Source: Soonwooa sp. (GTDB taxonomy: Bacteria > Bacteroidota > Bacteroidia > Flavobacteriales > Weeksellaceae). Taken from it: DNA of 9,343 bases. A program made the translations under genes and the position numbers. Below, in pieces: positions 6,539 to 9,343 of the stretch. The notes under the pieces are model-generated. The model was given only the letters and a program-made list of their open reading frames with translations. It had not been told where the DNA came from and made no database searches. Location of the stretch: positions 1-9,343 of the forward strand of contig NZ_JASLDS010000064.1 of NCBI RefSeq assembly GCF_030151385.1, in the 5' to 3' direction. How positions within the stretch are numbered: the stretch's first letter is position 1; each line of letters begins with the position of its first letter.

Positions 6539-6568
6539 CAAAGGTAAGATTGCTATCTTCCTTTGAAA
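6539..6568 (-). promoter_or_regulatory. Candidate Bacteroidetes promoter for the aldo/keto reductase, overlapped by an imperfect dyad
   Basis: On the minus strand TACCTTTG (6546-6539) matches the TAnnTTTG -7 element, with TTTC (6568-6565) 18 nt upstream in place of the usual -33 TTTG. This would give a leader of roughly 20 nt before the ATG at 6511. The same stretch forms an 11-bp inverted repeat: CAAAGG(T)AAGAT at 6539-6550 against ATCTTCCTTTG at 6555-6565, with one bulged T and a TGCT loop. It may therefore be an operator, or the hairpin of a weak araC terminator, rather than a promoter. Confidence 0.45.
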
Positions 6569-6597
6569 TATAAGATTCAAACCAATTATTATAAAAT

Positions 6598-7506
6598 TCA
6601 AACAAGGCCACTTCTAAAACTGATTGGCGATACTCCAAGTCGCTTTTTGAAATAATTGGTAAAATAAGCAGGTTCTTCAAAACCCAATCCAAAGGCAATT
6701 TCATTAATATTCCAGTCTGTATGATGCAGCAAAGCTTTGGCTTCTGTTATGATTCTTTCGGAAATAAGATCAGAAGTCGTCTTCCCTGTAATTTCTTTTA
6801 AAGATCTATTGAGTGAGTTGACATGAACATTAAGATGAGATGCATAGTCGACCGCGGTTTTTAGTTTCAAAAAATTCTCGGGTCCATCAATAGGAAACTG
6901 TCTTTCCAACAATTCTAAAAACAAGGAAGTAACTCGATCGGAAGCATTTCTATAACGTTCAAAATTTTCGGCAGGGTTTAGCTTTAAAGCTTCGTGAATC
7001 AAGAGTTGAAGATAATTTCGGATCAAATGGTATTTATGAATATAATCTGATTCCAAGTCTTCCATCATCTTCTGAAAGATGATACTAATCTCGGCAACTT
7101 GCTTCTCTGATAGGAAAAATATAGGTTCGCCTCCGACTTTAAAGAAAGACTTTTCTCCAAGATTATCAACGGTAATCGTATCGCGAATAAACTTCTCGGA
7201 GAAGAGACAAAACCAACCTTTCTGCTCCTCGGATTCTGCTTCCCAAGAATAGGGAACTTTGGGATTGGAAAACATAAAAGCCGGCCTATCAATCTTAATC
7301 CAACGATCGGCGTAATGCAAAGTTCCTGTCCCAATTATCAAAGAAATCTTATAATAGTCTCGTCTGCGATAAGGCGCCACCAAAGCACAATTATCGCGAG
7401 AAAAGACATTAATATGTCCCAAACTTTTATCACAAACAGACTCTGGCAAAGCCTGAGAACCAAAGGTTCTTTTATAAAAATCGATAATACTCTCTGAGTT
7501 TTCCAT
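6598..7506 (-). CDS. AraC-family transcriptional regulator
   Basis: This is a cytoplasmic DNA-binding regulator of 302 aa. The N-terminal part (about 30-130) is a cupin-like sensing domain, with stretches such as GTGTLHYADRWIKIDRPAFM and FMFSNPKVPYSW resembling the small-molecule-binding barrel of this family. The C-terminal part carries two helix-turn-helix units: KTAVDYASHLNVHVNSLNRS (216-235) and NINEIAFGLGFEEPAYFTNY (266-285), followed by the FKKRLGVSPISFR signature. The effector is unknown. It lies directly upstream of the aldo/keto reductase on the same strand, a common pairing in flavobacteria, so it probably controls that gene and perhaps the whole leftward set. The ATG at 7506 is the only usable Met before about residue 78; a promoter-like sequence lies only 4 nt upstream of it. 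Confidence 0.92.
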   Translation of the reverse strand: MENSESIIDFYKRTFGSQALPESVCDKSLGHINVFSRDNCALVAPYRRRDYYKISLIIGTGTLHYADRWIKIDRPAFMFSNPKVPYSWEAESEEQKGWFCLFSEKFIRDTITVDNLGEKSFFKVGGEPIFFLSEKQVAEISIIFQKMMEDLESDYIHKYHLIRNYLQLLIHEALKLNPAENFERYRNASDRVTSLFLELLERQFPIDGPENFLKLKTAVDYASHLNVHVNSLNRSLKEITGKTTSDLISERIITEAKALLHHTDWNINEIAFGLGFEEPAYFTNYFKKRLGVSPISFRSGLV

Positions 7507-7510
7507 GATT

Positions 7511-7544
7511 CAAAATTATAAAAAACAAACAGAATAGAAACAAA
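7511..7544 (-). promoter_or_regulatory. Possible promoter for the AraC-family gene
   Basis: TAATTTTG (minus strand, 7518-7511) is an exact TAnnTTTG match, with TTTG (7544-7541) 22 nt upstream, at the long end of accepted spacing. It ends only 4 nt before the araC ATG, so transcription would start at or just inside the coding sequence and the mRNA would be leaderless or nearly so. The TTTG also forms part of the lysS terminator U-run. In such AT-rich sequence a chance match is quite possible. Confidence 0.3.
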
Positions 7545-7568
7545 AAAACGAACCGAAGTTCGTTTTTT
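7543..7568 (-). terminator. Intrinsic terminator of lysS with UUCG tetraloop
   Basis: Read leftwards the sequence is AAAAAACGAAC-TTCG-GTTCGTTTTTT, an 11-bp stem closed by C(UUCG)G, one of the most stable RNA tetraloops, and ending in a U-run. It starts 21 bp after the lysS stop and ends 36 bp before the araC start, so it isolates araC from lysS transcription. The A-run on the other side makes it formally bidirectional, but no rightward gene reads into it. Confidence 0.9.
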
Positions 7569-7588
7569 AATATATCGTTAAGATTCAA

Positions 7589-9283
7589 TTAAGCCAATTT
7601 TATCAACAAAACATCATCCACTTTCTCTACTTTCACCAAATTATTTTTGGTTAAAGTTTTAGACGCTTTGTCCCATTTTTTTCCTGAGAATTTAGTTTGT
7701 TCTTTAACGTCGTTCAATGGCATTTGCTCACCGGATTTTAGGATTTCAAGAATTAACTTTTCATCATCGCCTAATTCGATTGTTGGCGCAGCTTTTTCTG
7801 GTTTCATTTGAGGGAAGAACAATACTTCTTGGATTGATGGATTGTTCGTTAAGAACATAATCAATCTATCCATTCCGATTCCTAAACCTGAAGTTGGCGG
7901 CATTCCGTATTCCAATGCTCTTAGGAAATCTTGGTCGATAAACATCGCTTCATCGTCTCCTCTTTCAGACAATGCCATTTGTGCTTCAAAACGTTCTCTT
8001 TGATCAATTGGGTCGTTCAACTCCGAATAAGCATTCGCTATTTCTTTTCCACAAACCATCAATTCGAAACGTTCTGTAAGACCTTCTTTGCTTCTATGTT
8101 TTTTTGTTAAAGGCGACATTTCCACTGGATAATCTGTAATGAAAGTTGGCTGAATGAAGTTCCCTTCACATTTCTCACCGAAAATTTCATCAATCAATTT
8201 TCCTTTACCCATAGTTTCGTTTACTTCGATACCAATCGACTTAGCAAACTGACGAAGTTCGTCTTCCGTTTTATTTGTGATGTCAAATCCAGTGTACTTC
8301 TCAATTGCTTCTTGCATAGAAACTCTTGGATAAGGCGCTTTCCAGCTAATCTGATGTTCACCAAAAGTAGACTCTGCTGTTCCATTAACTTGCGTTGCAC
8401 AGAATTCTAACAATTTCTCCGTGAAATCCATCATCCAGTTGTAATCTTTATACGCTACATAGATTTCCATTGCGGTAAATTCTGGGTTGTGCGTTCTGTC
8501 CATTCCTTCGTTACGGAAGTTTTTCGAGAATTCATAAACACCATCAAAACCACCAACGATCAATCTTTTAAGATACAATTCGTTTGCAATTCTTAAATAC
8601 AAAGGAATATCTAAAGCATTGTGATGTGTAATAAATGGTTTTGCAGCTGCTCCACCTGGAATCGATTGTAAAATCGGTGTTTCTACCTCGAAATATCCTG
8701 CGTTATTGAAGAAATTACGCATTGCTGCGAACAATTTTGTTCTCTTTACGAAAATTTCTTTCACATGCGGATTCACTACCAAATCAGCGTAACGTTGTCT
8801 GTAACGCATTTCTGGATCAGTAAAACCATCATGAACATTACCATCTGCATCCACTTTTGGTAATGGCAAAGGACGAAGTGACTTTGTTAAAAGAATAAAA
8901 TTCTTAACATTAACGGTCATTTCGCCAACTTGAGTTTTAAACAAATCACCTTCTATACCGATGATATCACCGATGTCTAAAAGCTTTTTGTAAACTTCAT
9001 TGTATAATTCTTTATCTTCTCCCGGACAGATTTCGTCACGGTTAAAATACACTTGGATACGACCTTTAGAATCTTGAAGTTCAGCAAAAGATGCTTTCCC
9101 TTGGATTCTTCTGGACATTAATCTACCTGCAATCTTCACCTGTTTACCTTCTGCAAAATCCTGTTTTATAGATTCTGTAGTGTCAGTAATTGTGTATTCT
9201 TCCGCTGGGAATGCATTGATCCCCATTTTGCCGAGCTCTTCTAACTTTTGTCGGCGGATAATTTCCTGTTCAGATAATTGCAT
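7589..9283 (-). CDS. lysS: Lysyl-tRNA synthetase, class II, with C-terminal extension
   Basis: This cytoplasmic enzyme charges tRNA-Lys with lysine using ATP. Of its 564 aa, residues about 50-135 form the OB-fold anticodon-binding domain (VKIAGRLMSRRIQGKASFAE). The class II catalytic core follows, with the DPEMRYRQRYADL entry (156-168), motif 1 around FEVETPILQ (198-206), motif 2 at FRNEGMDRTHNPEFTAME (256-273) and motif 3 at GLGIGMDRLIMFLTN (466-480). E. coli LysS (505 aa) ends soon after motif 3. Here a further region of about 65 residues (500-564), charged and ending in a beta-hairpin-like NNLVKVEKVDDVLLIKLA, adds what looks like a small winged-helix-type domain. I believe this extension is usual in Bacteroidetes. 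The gene has its own promoter and terminator and is probably monocistronic. Confidence 0.96.
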   Translation of the reverse strand: MQLSEQEIIRRQKLEELGKMGINAFPAEEYTITDTTESIKQDFAEGKQVKIAGRLMSRRIQGKASFAELQDSKGRIQVYFNRDEICPGEDKELYNEVYKKLLDIGDIIGIEGDLFKTQVGEMTVNVKNFILLTKSLRPLPLPKVDADGNVHDGFTDPEMRYRQRYADLVVNPHVKEIFVKRTKLFAAMRNFFNNAGYFEVETPILQSIPGGAAAKPFITHHNALDIPLYLRIANELYLKRLIVGGFDGVYEFSKNFRNEGMDRTHNPEFTAMEIYVAYKDYNWMMDFTEKLLEFCATQVNGTAESTFGEHQISWKAPYPRVSMQEAIEKYTGFDITNKTEDELRQFAKSIGIEVNETMGKGKLIDEIFGEKCEGNFIQPTFITDYPVEMSPLTKKHRSKEGLTERFELMVCGKEIANAYSELNDPIDQRERFEAQMALSERGDDEAMFIDQDFLRALEYGMPPTSGLGIGMDRLIMFLTNNPSIQEVLFFPQMKPEKAAPTIELGDDEKLILEILKSGEQMPLNDVKEQTKFSGKKWDKASKTLTKNNLVKVEKVDDVLLIKLA

Positions 9284-9304
9284 TGTCTTATTTTAAATAA
9301 CGTG

Positions 9305-9335
9305 CAAAATTAGTGAATTTAGAATTGATGGTCAA
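9305..9335 (-). promoter_or_regulatory. Bacteroidetes-type promoter of lysS
   Basis: On the minus strand TTG (9335-9333) is followed after 20 nt by TAATTTTG (9312-9305), matching the flavobacterial consensus TTG-N17-23-TAnnTTTG. Transcription would begin a few bases downstream, giving a leader of about 15-17 nt before the ATG at 9283. The spacing is right and the -7 element is exact. This is the best promoter match in the window. Confidence 0.65.
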
Positions 9336-9343
9336 TTGCTTTG

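Noticed and set aside
6501..6704. 67-codon open frame on the minus strand between the AraC gene and the aldo/keto reductase
   Set aside because: It overlaps the last 107 bp of the AraC coding sequence, in the stretch encoding its second HTH and C-terminus, and runs into the reductase start. Its translation resembles nothing, so it is a shadow frame.
1..9343. Defence island, CRISPR array, insertion sequence, phage or biosynthetic cluster
   Set aside because: No spaced direct repeats, transposase, integrase, terminal inverted repeats or nuclease/helicase-type proteins were seen on either strand. The window is core genes plus a small reductase/exporter set.

Overview
The window looks like chromosome from a flavobacterium close to Chryseobacterium or a related Weeksellaceae genus. 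It is AT-rich, with no Shine-Dalgarno sequence evident at the starts checked and promoter-like motifs of the Bacteroidetes type (TTG, then TAnnTTTG). The cytochrome bd is of the short-Q-loop type, the lysyl-tRNA synthetase carries a C-terminal extension, and one intergenic element resembles the Flavo-1 RNA family. The genus is inferred from these traits and from protein style, not from a search.

Layout. The 5' edge holds the first 45 codons of gyrB, running leftwards off the window. A 222-bp AT-rich gap separates it from the divergent cydA-cydB operon (359-2697), which encodes a complete two-subunit cytochrome bd quinol oxidase. A strong bidirectional terminator (2744-2782) sits between cydB and a convergent block. 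In that block every gene reads leftwards. In transcription order it is lysS (9283-7589), a UUCG-loop terminator, an AraC-family regulator (7506-6598), an aldo/keto reductase (6511-5510), a short relic of a short-chain dehydrogenase (5483-5433), a YciI-like protein (5419-5126), a Bcr/CflA-type MFS exporter (5129-3930), a structured Flavo-1-like element (about 3830-3916), and a Tat-exported metallo-beta-lactamase-fold hydrolase (3800-2799).

How the parts may work together. gyrB, cydAB and lysS are housekeeping or respiratory genes. The accessory part is araC - aldo/keto reductase - (SDR relic) - yciI - MFS. It has the make-up of a small regulated set for reducing and exporting an electrophile or drug-like compound; yciI and the exporter overlap by 4 bp and are probably translationally coupled. 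The hydrolase carries the full set of metal ligands at positions that match the methyl-parathion-hydrolase/lactonase branch. It may belong to the set or be separate, because the structured element lies between it and the exporter.

I found no mobile element, CRISPR array, tRNA or rRNA, and no convincing new defence or biosynthetic system. The observations most worth checking are the Flavo-1-like element, the SDR C-terminal relic, and the dyads in the cydA leader and in the araC/aldo-keto reductase gap. There is no gene-free stretch longer than 300 bp; the longest is 137-358.
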